DNA of 64,000 bases from Spirosoma endophyticum (GTDB lineage Bacteria; Bacteroidota; Bacteroidia; Cytophagales; Spirosomataceae), in the NCBI RefSeq assembly GCF_900112365.1, contig NZ_FOLQ01000007.1, forward strand, positions 62,001 to 126,000, read 5' to 3'. Positions within the stretch are counted from its first letter, which is position 1; each line of letters opens with the position of its first letter. Shown in pieces: positions 1 through 9,389 of this stretch. The translations under genes were made by a program, and so were the position numbers. Under the pieces are notes generated by a model. That model was given only the letters and a program-made list of their open reading frames with translations, did no database searches and was not told the DNA's origin.

Positions 1-1178
1 AAATTCTCTGGATCGTTAATTTTTGTGGTTTTCAGTACGTTCGTTATCGAGTCGTAGGTCATCAGATACGGAATCCGCTTTGATTTTATGACCGCCGATA
101 GCCCATTGTGTGCCGGACCGTAATGCTTCTTCTTATCTAAAATGCCAACGAAAGCTGATTCTGCCGAATCCAGATTTGCTTTGCGATTTGGGGTGTCGAA
201 ATCGCTGTAATAGAGTGAGCCCCGGTGCATGGCTGGTAATACCGATGCGGGATATTCTTTGGCTATTTTGTACGTTACTGCAACGGCATCGGTCAGCTTA
301 TTCTCGTGGAATAATTTGTCGGCTTCCCGTAATTTTTCCCGGATAATTTTTTCGTCTTTATCCGCGTAATCAGCATAGGTCAGGTTGGTATGTCCATTGC
401 CCCAATGCCAGTGCGTTTGAAAATGTAGTGGGTTGATATTTAAGGCCAGTTGCCATTGGGCCGCCATGTCGTTCAACTGCGTCGCATCGATACGTCGCCA
501 GATGGCATAGCCGTAACTGAATCGGGCATCGGCATTGAAAGGATCGAGCGTTAAGGATTTCACCAGTGGAGCTTCGGCCTGTTCGGGATGTTGATCCCAG
601 AAGTAGACATTGGCTTCGAGCAGATACGCTCCGGCCAGCTTGGCATTCTTCTGCTGAAGCTTTTTGGCTACGTCCAGCGCTTCAGGGTATTTTTTTTGCA
701 GAAGCAGCGCCCGGCCTAAAACCAGCGAGGTTTCTTCATCATTCGGGTTGCTCGCCAGTAAAGCTTTGCATTGTTTTTCCGCGTTTGGCAAATCCCAGGC
801 TTCGATAGCCAACTGCGCCTTTAATCGTTTTGCCCAGCTGCTGTTTTTGTCGACTGCCAGCGCCTTTGTTACGTCCTTTTCGGCCTGTTTGAAATCATTG
901 GTTAACCAATGATACTCGGCTAGTAGAATTGACTTCTCCGCAGGCCCCAGCCCATTTCCTGCCTTGATGGCATCGGTAGCCTCCTGCCAAAGGCCAAGGT
1001 CTAGTAATTGCTTGACAACCTTCGCCCTGTCTTTCGTACTTTGCTTAAACTGACTACGTACCGAAGCACGCGCTTTTTCCAGACTGGCCTGGACCACTTT
1101 TGTGTCATTAACCGATTGGGCAGACACCATGCCGATCAGGCAAAGCAGGAGGATCGGTAGAAAATAGAGTTTCAGCAT
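1..1178 (-). CDS. TPR-repeat exported protein (C-terminus cut by window edge)
   Basis: Reading leftward from an ATG at 1178, the frame stays open to base 1, so about 392 residues are visible and the C-terminus lies outside the window. The N-terminus is a signal peptide ending MVSAQS, so the protein should be exported. The rest is helical with degenerate tetratricopeptide repeats: repeated A/G/Y/A positions around residues 70-240, for example LTLDPFNADARFSYGYAIW-type units. TPR proteins act as scaffolds for protein contacts. In related bacteria long TPR proteins with this start can carry a C-terminal peptidase domain, but that part is not visible here. It is followed leftward by nothing I can see and is preceded by the susD gene about 120 bases away, on the same strand. 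The specific function is unknown. Confidence 0.8.
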   Translation of the reverse strand, partial: MLKLYFLPILLLCLIGMVSAQSVNDTKVVQASLEKARASVRSQFKQSTKDRAKVVKQLLDLGLWQEATDAIKAGNGLGPAEKSILLAEYHWLTNDFKQAEKDVTKALAVDKNSSWAKRLKAQLAIEAWDLPNAEKQCKALLASNPNDEETSLVLGRALLLQKKYPEALDVAKKLQQKNAKLAGAYLLEANVYFWDQHPEQAEAPLVKSLTLDPFNADARFSYGYAIWRRIDATQLNDMAAQWQLALNINPLHFQTHWHWGNGHTNLTYADYADKDEKIIREKLREADKLFHENKLTDAVAVTYKIAKEYPASVLPAMHRGSLYYSDFDTPNRKANLDSAESAFVGILDKKKHYGPAHNGLSAVIKSKRIPYLMTYDSITNVLKTTKINDPEN

Positions 1179-1300
1179 GGGGTAGGAAGGGAATTTGAAA
1201 GGTAAGTCGTCCGACGTTTGCCACCCAAAGAAGGGCATTTTTTAAATTTGTTGATGAAGTATAATTGACTTCGAGCTACAAACGCCGGACGGCTTAGAGT

Positions 1301-2830
1301 TTACTTACGCGTATCCCAAAACACCCGATCCAGCATAGAGCCTTTCTGCTTGGCATTTGGGTTGTTGTTTATCTCAGACTGTGCATAGAACAGTGACCGG
1401 GGCACCTCATTATAAATAGCGAAAGGCGTTTTGAGGGGCGTTAACGCCGGATAACCTGTCCGCCGATAATCAGTCCAGGGTTCAACAAGTACCGCGTGAT
1501 TCGCTACGTATTTCTCGTTGATGATTTGCTCAAGCATCTGCTGGGGCGCCCCTTTCAACGTACCATTGGCCGTGATGTAGGTCGTAATATCGGCTGCGGC
1601 TACACCGGCATCTGCCATGGATGCCCGAATGCCTGCCTCGAAAAAGCTTTGCGCACTACCCGGCGCACTGTAGAGCAGCGCGGCTTCGGCCCGTATGAAA
1701 TTGTACTCAGCAAAGGTGAGCAACCGGGCCGGACTGTTGCCGCTGAACGTAATGGCGCCATCTTTCAAACTCCCGTTGGTATTGACCAACGATAAATTCG
1801 CTGCGGATGGCGTACCGTAGAGGTATTGGTAATTGCGCGAGTAGTTTGCCGATGGGTCTACGTCGAGTGCGCTGGCCCCTTTGAACGTAGCCGTGGCGGG
1901 TGTAGCCGTATATGGGAACGGAATGAAATACGAGTTCCGACGCGGGTCGGCCTTCGAATTCATCAAATCGACAATGAAGCGATTGGGGAAAAACTGGTTT
2001 TTGAACTGGCCATTCTCCATGCTGTACAGTGGGTTCTGACGCTGCGATTCGCTCAAAAACAGCATTTGAAAGTTATCGGCCGTACTTTCCATGAACTTGG
2101 CTCCGCTGTTGACCAACGCCGTAATCTGCGCCGTTGTGTAGGCAGGATCTTTAGCCGAGTAATGTAAAAAGATCCGCAATTTTAGGGTATTGGCAAATTT
2201 GATCCATCTTGCCTGTGATACGGCCCAGCTTGTACCTGCATAAATAGTCGTATTTATGTTAGGCGACAGGACGGACGTCGTGGCACTAACGTCTTTTATG
2301 CCATCATCGATCAGACGGATCAAGTCTTTGTAGATCGCTTCGTCATCGTCAAATTTGGGGTAGAAGTTTGCGCTATGACGGCTTGCTTCCGTGTAAGGCA
2401 CATCGCCCCACGAGTCAACAACGATCTGATACGTATAGGCTTTCAAAATCTTACCTACACCGGCATAGTGCGGACTTCCTTCCGTAGTGGCTTGAGCAGT
2501 CATTAATTCCAGATCGCTCAATACCGTACCAAAAATGGTTACCCACTGGTTGTTAACGTCAGAGTCATTGATGTTATACCGTTCGTATTCCTTGAAGGTA
2601 GCAAAACCCGTATTTGGCCCCTGCCCGCTAAATTGCTGTATCAACAGGCTGGCATACCGGAACAGATCACTGGAGCCCATATACCCTATATTGACCGTAG
2701 CGGAAGGAAGTAATTGCGATACCTGAACCGCCTGAATATTATTCGGGTCAGCGTTTACATCCAGGAACGAAGTGCATGAGCCAAGAGCGAGCCCTGTGGC
2801 GAGAACAGTTGTATAGACTAATTTTTTCAT
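1301..2830 (-). CDS. SusD/RagB-family outer membrane lipoprotein
   Basis: This is a surface lipoprotein that caps a SusC TonB-dependent channel and helps capture its substrate. The start MKKLVYTT leads into a lipobox LGSC with Cys19 as the lipidated residue, followed by the FLDVNADPNN segment common near the N-terminus of the SusD-like_2 group. The length of 509 residues is typical. A late RRTGYPAL segment is also common in this family. The gene lies 27 bases downstream of susC on the same strand, so the two should be co-transcribed. No glycoside hydrolase or sensor gene is adjacent, so the substrate cannot be inferred, and this group often sits with peptide or unknown uptake systems. The family call is secure. 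Confidence 0.95.
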   Translation of the reverse strand: MKKLVYTTVLATGLALGSCTSFLDVNADPNNIQAVQVSQLLPSATVNIGYMGSSDLFRYASLLIQQFSGQGPNTGFATFKEYERYNINDSDVNNQWVTIFGTVLSDLELMTAQATTEGSPHYAGVGKILKAYTYQIVVDSWGDVPYTEASRHSANFYPKFDDDEAIYKDLIRLIDDGIKDVSATTSVLSPNINTTIYAGTSWAVSQARWIKFANTLKLRIFLHYSAKDPAYTTAQITALVNSGAKFMESTADNFQMLFLSESQRQNPLYSMENGQFKNQFFPNRFIVDLMNSKADPRRNSYFIPFPYTATPATATFKGASALDVDPSANYSRNYQYLYGTPSAANLSLVNTNGSLKDGAITFSGNSPARLLTFAEYNFIRAEAALLYSAPGSAQSFFEAGIRASMADAGVAAADITTYITANGTLKGAPQQMLEQIINEKYVANHAVLVEPWTDYRRTGYPALTPLKTPFAIYNEVPRSLFYAQSEINNNPNAKQKGSMLDRVFWDTRK

Positions 2831-2857
2831 GATGTCGAATTTGTGCTTAGGCGCCTA

Positions 2858-5800
2858 TTAAAAAATAGCTCGTATACTACCGCCGATGAGCCGTGCGGTT
2901 GGCGTAATACCAAACTCAAGTCCGCGCGCATTGCTAACCCCTAACAGGTTCTGCTCAGGATCAAGGTCAGGGTAATTGGGCGCGTAGATGAACAGATTAC
3001 GCCCGTATACCGACACTTGCAGGCTTTTGATAAATTTCGAACCACCTACGATCGACGTTGGTAACTTGTAGGTAAGATTTGCCTCGCGCAGTTTCAGGTA
3101 CGTAGCATCCAGTACGTAGCCTTCCCAGGCCACATACTTGCCCTGCAAACTGAAATACTGCTGAGCCGTTACACCGATGTTGTTCTTCGAGCCATCGTCC
3201 AGAACGCCGTCGAACACGTACGCTTTGTTCGGGGTACCGTCGGCGTTAAAACGGGGCAGTTCGGCGGTTTCGGCCGAGACCCCGTTGATACGCAGGTCAC
3301 CAATGGTACGTGAGAGCTGATCACCCTTGTATTTGAAGTCGAAGAGGAACGAAAGGCTAAGCCCCTTGTAATTGAATGTGTTGCTGAAACCCATTGTATA
3401 TTTCGGGTTCGGATTGCCAACCCGTTGCACCGCAGTGGTTGGTTTAGGCAAGCCATTGCTGCCAATAAGCATCTGTCCCTGCGCATTCCGTTGATAGCCG
3501 TTGGACCAAATCTGACCATACTGCTCGCCCGGAACCAGTCGGATATTGGGCGACGTAAATCCGCCAATCGAGATACTTGTCACACCGGGAGCCAATTCTT
3601 CAACGATCGATTTAAAGCTGGTGAAGTTGAGGGAGCTTTCCCAACTGAAATTCTCCTTTTCGATAATATTGCCCGTTACTAACAATTCAATCCCTTTTGT
3701 GGAAAGCTTTCCGGCGTTGGTAACCAGACTGGAAAAGCCAGACGTAGAAGGCACAGGAACCGAGAAAATCAGATTGCGGCTATCGCGTCGGTAGACCGAT
3801 CCATCAATGGAGAGCCGTCCATTGAAAAAGGCCAATTCTGCTCCTAATTCAACTTCCCGCGTAAATTCAGGTGTTAAGTTTGGATTGCCGGTTCCGTTGT
3901 CGTAGGTATAGCCAGCCAGGCCATTGAACGGAAAGTTAACCGCTGTTGAACCAAGACCATCGCTCGCGCTGGCTTTCCCGTAGTACGTATTGATGACATA
4001 GGGCGTAGCTCCTTTGCCCACTTCACCTACGTTTGCCCGAATTTTTGCCGATGTCAGCACCTTGGATTTAAGGGAAGTAAACGCTTCGGTTGGTACAAAA
4101 CTCACCGCAACGGCGGGGTAGAAGATCGACTGATTGCCGGGAGCCAATGTTGACGCAAAATCGTTTCTGGCCTTGGCATTGACCGAAAGCCATGTTTTAT
4201 AATCAAAGACTACGTCGCCGAAGAAACCCACCGTACGTTGTTTCGTAATCGCTGATGTCGGGTTAAAGGTCAAAAAGTTTTTTACGTTATCGAATCCGGC
4301 GACAACAATGCCTAGCCCAATGTCCTGAAGAAAACTGTTGTAGTTGGAAATGATTTCATTCCCTACCGTGGCTGTCAGGTGCAGGTCGCTTGTGAGTTTC
4401 CGGTTTGCTGTTACGGTGAAGTATGAATTCAGGTTTCGGGTCATTTCTGTGCGATCCAAAACACCGCCTGCCCCCGCCGAAGCCGTGTTGGCATTGCTCC
4501 GAACCCCTTTGTCATCAAACCCTTTGGTTGTGTACGTAAATACGTCACTACCAACTTTCAGGTCGGCCTGTAACCAATCGGTAATGTCGTATTTCAGGTT
4601 GATGTTGCCATAAAACCGGTTGACTTCCTGATGGTTTTTAATGTGATTTATGGACCAGTAAGGCTGATCTTCGGCTGCAAACCAGAGCTGGCCACCAACG
4701 GCATCCTGGAAAGGTGCGTTCGTTAAATCATAGCTACGTGGTGTATAAATACCCCGCCACAATGGGTTCGCGCCCTGATTTCCCGATTGCGTGCGATCAG
4801 AAACGTTGTTGGTATAGGTGAATGCCGTATTGATTCTGAATTTGCTGGTTAGTTGCGTACCGGCATTAACCGTCAGGTTGTTACGGCTTAGCTTGTTGTT
4901 CGGGACGAGCGCCGTTTCGTAGGCATTGCCGTAGGAAACCCGGTAGTCGTATTTGTCACTTGCTCCCGAAAAGCTAAGGTCGTTCTGCGAAGAGATCGAG
5001 TTTTGCAGAATATCCTGAACGTTATCCGGATAAGCCTGTAGTGTTTCCTGATTGCCGAACCAGTTCGTTACCGTTTGCCCCTGAATGAGCGGGCCCCATG
5101 AGCCCGCTACGTTGTTGGCGTATGTGCCATTGCTCCCCTGTGCGTACTGATTCTGGAACTTAGGGAACCGGCTCACCGTGCCGACGGCTGTGTTGGTCGA
5201 AAACGAAATCTGCTTGTTCGTTCCTTTTTTACCCTTCTTGGTCGTAATCAAAATAACGCCCGATGCCGCTCTTGACCCGTAAAGTACCGTAGCGGCTGCT
5301 CCTTTCAGAACGCTGATGCTCTCAATGTCCTGCGGGTTGATGTCCGAAATTCGGCTGGAGTTGACCACACCTGTATTGACGGAGTTGGTGCCGTTGGATG
5401 CGCCACCGCCATTGGAATTGTCTAGCGGAATGCCATTGACAACATATAAAGGCTGGTTGCTGCCTGTGAAGGTTGAAAAACCGCGTATCGTTACGTTAGA
5501 ACCGGCAAAGCCACCACCTGCTCCTGTAACCTGCACCCCAGCGACCTTACCCGCCAATGAGTTGGTAATATCGGTAGTAGGTGCTTTGGTAAGTTGTTCC
5601 GTTTTCAACTCGCTTACCCCGTAACCCAGTGTTTTCCGGTCGCGTGCAATACCAAATGACGTCACCACGACTTCGCTTAATTGCTGCGCATCGGCATCCA
5701 GGGCGACTGTCAGCGTGGTACGTTTGTTTAGCTTGATTTCCTGAGCGATGTACCCAATGTAGCTGATAACCAAGGTAGCGTCCTCCGGTACGTTGATCCG

Positions 5801-6025
5801 GAATTTACCATTCGCATCCGTAATGGTACCCGTGTTCGGACTACCCTTCAGTAGAACGGATGCACCGGGCAACGGGCTGCCATCATCTTTGAAGGTTACT
5901 ACGCCCGTAACTTCAATATCGGCCAGAGGCACCGTGTCCGCCATGCCGACATTTCCTGTCAAAAGACAGAAAAAAGCGACAACAACTGACAGACAGCCAC
6001 GCATTAGTTGTGTAAATTTTTTCAT
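2858..6025 (-). CDS. SusC/RagA-family TonB-linked outer membrane transporter
   Basis: This is a TonB-dependent outer membrane channel that imports a ligand held by its SusD partner. A signal peptide (roughly residues 1-30) is followed by a carboxypeptidase-regulatory-like domain (about 38-115) with the usual GVVTFKDDGSPLPGASV-type start. Next comes the plug with the SusC hallmarks LSEVVVTSFG near 115, LYVVNGIPLD near 195 and SISVLKGAAATVLYGSRAASGVI near 240. The remainder is a large beta barrel ending in a C-terminal Phe (SIRAIF). The length of 1055 residues fits the family. No separate STN anti-sigma-interacting domain is visible. The gene is first of the susC-susD pair, with a long gene-free stretch upstream that must hold its promoter. 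Confidence 0.96.
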   Translation of the reverse strand: MKKFTQLMRGCLSVVVAFFCLLTGNVGMADTVPLADIEVTGVVTFKDDGSPLPGASVLLKGSPNTGTITDANGKFRINVPEDATLVISYIGYIAQEIKLNKRTTLTVALDADAQQLSEVVVTSFGIARDRKTLGYGVSELKTEQLTKAPTTDITNSLAGKVAGVQVTGAGGGFAGSNVTIRGFSTFTGSNQPLYVVNGIPLDNSNGGGASNGTNSVNTGVVNSSRISDINPQDIESISVLKGAAATVLYGSRAASGVILITTKKGKKGTNKQISFSTNTAVGTVSRFPKFQNQYAQGSNGTYANNVAGSWGPLIQGQTVTNWFGNQETLQAYPDNVQDILQNSISSQNDLSFSGASDKYDYRVSYGNAYETALVPNNKLSRNNLTVNAGTQLTSKFRINTAFTYTNNVSDRTQSGNQGANPLWRGIYTPRSYDLTNAPFQDAVGGQLWFAAEDQPYWSINHIKNHQEVNRFYGNINLKYDITDWLQADLKVGSDVFTYTTKGFDDKGVRSNANTASAGAGGVLDRTEMTRNLNSYFTVTANRKLTSDLHLTATVGNEIISNYNSFLQDIGLGIVVAGFDNVKNFLTFNPTSAITKQRTVGFFGDVVFDYKTWLSVNAKARNDFASTLAPGNQSIFYPAVAVSFVPTEAFTSLKSKVLTSAKIRANVGEVGKGATPYVINTYYGKASASDGLGSTAVNFPFNGLAGYTYDNGTGNPNLTPEFTREVELGAELAFFNGRLSIDGSVYRRDSRNLIFSVPVPSTSGFSSLVTNAGKLSTKGIELLVTGNIIEKENFSWESSLNFTSFKSIVEELAPGVTSISIGGFTSPNIRLVPGEQYGQIWSNGYQRNAQGQMLIGSNGLPKPTTAVQRVGNPNPKYTMGFSNTFNYKGLSLSFLFDFKYKGDQLSRTIGDLRINGVSAETAELPRFNADGTPNKAYVFDGVLDDGSKNNIGVTAQQYFSLQGKYVAWEGYVLDATYLKLREANLTYKLPTSIVGGSKFIKSLQVSVYGRNLFIYAPNYPDLDPEQNLLGVSNARGLEFGITPTARLIGGSIRAIF

Positions 6026-6194
6026 AGAGGTGCTTTACGGTTTGTGATTAATTAGACGCATTGGACAAATTACAGAGGTGATATTTTATCAAGTAGAGGA
6101 TTGATTATGACAACTGTTCGGTAAAGTAAAGTTGCTCCTGCTTTAGTACGTATCCGTTAATAGCTGTTGATTTTAGTACGTCTATTCAGCATAG

Positions 6195-6295
6195 TCAGTT
6201 ACAGCAGAAAGGGCCATAAGGAATACTGACCGCAACTGTACCTGAACTTTTTGTTCTGCGCGAAAGCCACGTCAGGCAGGCAGAATTGCGCTAAA
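6195..6295 (+). promoter_or_regulatory. degenerate cobalamin-riboswitch-like sequence
   Basis: The plus strand reads AAGGG, then AGGAAT, then ACTGACCGCAACTGTA (6225-6240), then GCGCGAAAGCCACGTCAGG. The order and content resemble the conserved core of the cobalamin riboswitch (GGGAA, ACTGnCCCGCAACTGTAA, AAGCCACT). The core box lacks one C, and I find no good final B12 box ending ACCTGCC. No plus-strand gene lies downstream for almost 4 kb, and susC is on the other strand. It is either a decayed switch left after a rearrangement or a chance likeness. Confidence 0.25.
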
Positions 6296-6719
6296 ACCAG
6301 CCAACTCAAACTACAAATAGTATGGTTCCGGTTGGTTTATGAGTAAAGTAAGTAAAAAGAAAAGATAGGCTATTCAGCCCCAAACCAGATATGGCCTATT
6401 CGACCAATATTTATTTATTAACAGACAATTTTTGTTAAAAACAGAATTATAGTCTGGGAACGCAGGAAAGGGGGAAATATAATTCTTGTTGCCCTTCATG
6501 ATTGAGTTGATTTACTCAAAACAGGTTGACTTTTGGGATTTTTTCTTTGATAATCAGTATTTTATGAGGAGAGCCGACCTGGAATAGCGTATTTTTACTA
6601 CGTGAGGAATGTAGGCCGAGTCGAGCAAAAATGATACTATCTCAAGGCGCCACACCAGAAGAGAGGATAATTTATGGCTACTGTTTTAGCTTGAAGGAAG
6701 AGGGCAAAAGACAAGTGAA

Positions 6720-6740
6720 AACACGTTTTGTAGACGTGTT
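6720..6740 (-). terminator. weak hairpin after the exporter permease
   Basis: AACACG pairs with CGTGTT around a nine-base loop just past the permease stop. Read on the minus strand the stem runs into a short T run. This is a plausible but weak intrinsic terminator. Confidence 0.35.
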
Positions 6741-6768
6741 ATATAAATTGACTCAGTGACTCATATAG

Positions 6769-9294
6769 TTAACTCTCCGCTCGCAATACGTCGAGTGGAG
6801 GTCGAACAAGTACTTCACGACTGTTGAAAACCCCAATTAGTACGGTCAGCGACGTAACAACAATGGCTACAACAGCCAGCGGCACAAAGTCAGGTCGATA
6901 GGGCACCTCAAAGACGAACTGCGCCAATGCCCACGTTCCAAAAACAGACAATAAAATGCCTGACAAGGCCGCTAACAGTCCTAATAATCCATATTCCAGC
7001 GCGGTAATACGCAGAATCTGCTGTCGACTCGCTCCCAAGGTTCGGAGGAGGACACTTTCGCGTAATCGCTGGTACTTGCTGATAACGACCGAACTGGCTA
7101 GAACTAACAATCCCGTCAAAATGCTGAACAAAGCCATGAATTGAATGACAAATGAGATTTGGCCTAAAATCTCGTCAACCGTTTTTAAAATCAGACCAAG
7201 ATCAATAGCTGATACGTTCGGGAAGCGGCTTACCAACGCTCGCTGAAGCACGGCCGATGCCTGGTTATTCGGCACACGGGTCATTACTACGTGAAACTGC
7301 GGAGCCTGTTCTAATACGCCCTTTGGAAAGACAACCAGGAAATTAGTCTGAACACGGTTCCAGTCGACTTCGCGGGTACCACCAGCAATGGTTTGGATTG
7401 GAGCGCCCTGCACGTTAAAATTGAGTGTATCGCCGAGTTTAAGGTGCATGCGCTCGGAGAAATCTTTCTCGATAGATACATAGATCGCGCCGTTAGCCTG
7501 ATAGGGTGCTTTTCCTGATATTATTTTCTCCGACGAAATCAGTGAATCCCGGTAGGTCACTCGGTATTCACGGGTGAATGCCCATTTGGGTATTCTGGCG
7601 GTCGTATCCTTTGGAACAGCTTCTCCGGTCTTTCCATTGATGTCGTTCAGGCGCATCGTTACCACGGGAACTTCCTGTAAAATGGGCAGCTTTTGCGCAC
7701 TCACGAGCGACCGAACACCCGCTATTTGCTCATTCTGAATGTCAAACAAGACCATATTGGGCTGTTTACCGCTTCCCGATAGCTCAACGCGGCCCAGCAG
7801 AAGTCCCTGCGTCAGGTAAAGCGTTGCAATCAGGAAGGCACCCAGCCCGATGGACGTAACAAGAATGAGCGTTTGATTATTCGGTCGATAGAGATTCGCC
7901 AGGCTCTGCCGCCATACGTAGCTCCAGGACGCGGGGAAAAAGCGACGTACTAACCAGATCAACCCCAGGCCAAGTGCCGTCAAAATGCTAAAGGCCAGCG
8001 CTAATCCACCTGTAAATCCAACGGCTAGTGGGAAATTGCGCGTTTGCAGGTAGGCAAACCCAACAATGAAACCAATGATAAGCAGATAAACTAACCATCG
8101 CCAGGGATCGCGATTGCTTAGATCATCTTCGTAAGAGGTACGTAGCGTGCGCAACGGCGATACGTTCCGAATGGCTAGCAAGGGGAGCAGCGAGAACAAA
8201 ACTGAAATAAGAAGCCCTGTACCAATGCCACCGAGTATAGCCGGTACCGATATATCCGTTACGACCGCAACCGGCAGAAAATCACCGAACATGCGCGGTA
8301 GAATCAACTGTACCGCCGAACCGATCAGTGCTCCAACGGTAGCGCCAATAAGGCCCATCAAAGCAGTCTGAAGTAGATAAATCAGGAAGGCCTGCCTGCC
8401 GCTCGCACCGAGCGTTCGTAGAATCGCAACGGATGTAACCTTCTCTTTTACGTACAATTGTACCGAACTGGCTACGCCCACACAGCCCAGCAGCAGCGCT
8501 ACAAACGCGACTAAACTCAGGTATTTGGTCAGATCGGCGAAGGAGCGCCCGGTTTGCTTTTTGCGTCCCGCTACGGTATCGTAATTGATGCCGTCCTTGT
8601 CTAACTGGGATGAGCGAGCTTTGATATATTTCTCAACATCGGTACCCGGAATAAACTGGTAATAATATTTGTAGGCCACCCGGCTGCCGCGCTGCAAAAG
8701 GCCCGTTGTTGACAGAAATTGATTGGGAATAAATACCGTTGGCGCAACCGTAGCGGCTATTGCCGCTTGTCCCGGTGTTTTATTGACACGACCCACAATC
8801 AAAAATGAGAGATTTCCCACTTTCACGGAATCGCCGGGCTGAACATTGAGCTGCACTAAAAGGCCATCATCAACCAGGGCGATTCTACTACGTGCCTGCC
8901 GGAAGGTTTGAATGGCCGAAGCGGGCTGAACTTCCCACGTTCCATAATAAGGGAAATTGCCTTCTAAGCCTTTCACTTGAGCCAGCCGGACACCGCCCGT
9001 TCTAGGAATGGATACCAGCGAGGCAAAGGATGTTTCAAAAGCCCGATCGCGGCCAATGGTTTTGACAAGTTGCCGGGTTTTAGGCGATAATGGGCGTGAC
9101 CAGGAAAGTGTCAGATCGGCGCCCAGGAGTTCACGGGCCTGATCGTCGATGCTACGGGCCAGATTATCACCAAAAGAATTAATAGCGACCAAAGCCGCGA
9201 TGCCCAGCACAATGGCCGACATAAACAGGAGTAACCGTTGACGGCTCCGGCGGCTATCGCGCCAGGCCATTTGAAAAAGCCAGGAGGTATTCAT
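6769..9294 (-). CDS. FtsX-like ABC exporter permease (YbbP type)
   Basis: This is the membrane subunit of a LolCDE/YbbP-class ABC exporter. About 841 residues are encoded from the ATG at 9294, beginning MNTSWLFQMAW. An upstream in-frame ATG would add 24 residues but overlaps the ATPase gene and runs through a repeat, so it is unlikely. The layout is the double FtsX type: one transmembrane segment near residue 20, a periplasmic domain, three segments with the VTSVAILRTLGASGRQ motif near 300, central segments near 410-460, a second periplasmic domain, and a second FtsX domain with RESVLLRTLGASRQQ near 765. It pairs with the ATPase immediately upstream. In E. coli the same pair ybbA-ybbP is divergent from tesA, exactly as here. 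The transported substrate is unknown. Confidence 0.9.
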   Translation of the reverse strand: MNTSWLFQMAWRDSRRSRQRLLLFMSAIVLGIAALVAINSFGDNLARSIDDQARELLGADLTLSWSRPLSPKTRQLVKTIGRDRAFETSFASLVSIPRTGGVRLAQVKGLEGNFPYYGTWEVQPASAIQTFRQARSRIALVDDGLLVQLNVQPGDSVKVGNLSFLIVGRVNKTPGQAAIAATVAPTVFIPNQFLSTTGLLQRGSRVAYKYYYQFIPGTDVEKYIKARSSQLDKDGINYDTVAGRKKQTGRSFADLTKYLSLVAFVALLLGCVGVASSVQLYVKEKVTSVAILRTLGASGRQAFLIYLLQTALMGLIGATVGALIGSAVQLILPRMFGDFLPVAVVTDISVPAILGGIGTGLLISVLFSLLPLLAIRNVSPLRTLRTSYEDDLSNRDPWRWLVYLLIIGFIVGFAYLQTRNFPLAVGFTGGLALAFSILTALGLGLIWLVRRFFPASWSYVWRQSLANLYRPNNQTLILVTSIGLGAFLIATLYLTQGLLLGRVELSGSGKQPNMVLFDIQNEQIAGVRSLVSAQKLPILQEVPVVTMRLNDINGKTGEAVPKDTTARIPKWAFTREYRVTYRDSLISSEKIISGKAPYQANGAIYVSIEKDFSERMHLKLGDTLNFNVQGAPIQTIAGGTREVDWNRVQTNFLVVFPKGVLEQAPQFHVVMTRVPNNQASAVLQRALVSRFPNVSAIDLGLILKTVDEILGQISFVIQFMALFSILTGLLVLASSVVISKYQRLRESVLLRTLGASRQQILRITALEYGLLGLLAALSGILLSVFGTWALAQFVFEVPYRPDFVPLAVVAIVVTSLTVLIGVFNSREVLVRPPLDVLRAES

Positions 9295-9298
9295 AAAT

Positions 9299-9389
9299 AA
9301 AGAGCGAATGAATAAAAGAGCGAATGAGCGAAATGCTGGAAAAGTAGTACTAACAAAATCACTCATTCACTCTTTCATTCTTTCGCTCT
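9299..9389. repeat. imperfect palindrome of GAGCGAA-type repeats
   Basis: The left arm, AAAGAGCGAATGAA and so on, is complementary to the right arm over about 30 bases with a few mismatches. The right arm lies inside the 3' end of the ATPase gene. The same GAGCGAA/AGAGTGA vocabulary recurs at 37536-37577 and near 53095-53145. Confidence 0.7.

Larger units (their letters stand above)
6026..6768. other. gene-free stretch upstream of susC
   Basis: No convincing reading frame lies in these 743 bases on either strand. It should contain the susC promoter near its left end. On the plus strand it holds a cobalamin-riboswitch-like segment (listed separately), followed by a nine-codon frame at 6340 beginning MSKVSKKKR that I would not call a gene. 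A short hairpin near its right end may terminate the exporter permease gene. The sequence is more AT-rich than its neighbours. Confidence 0.6.

Noticed and set aside
2858-6025. SusC as a B12 transporter because of the nearby riboswitch-like sequence
   Set aside because: The element is on the opposite strand and points away from susC, and SusC with a SusD partner does not resemble BtuB.
6340-6369. Nine-codon peptide MSKVSKKKR after the riboswitch-like sequence
   Set aside because: It is too short to support without conservation data.
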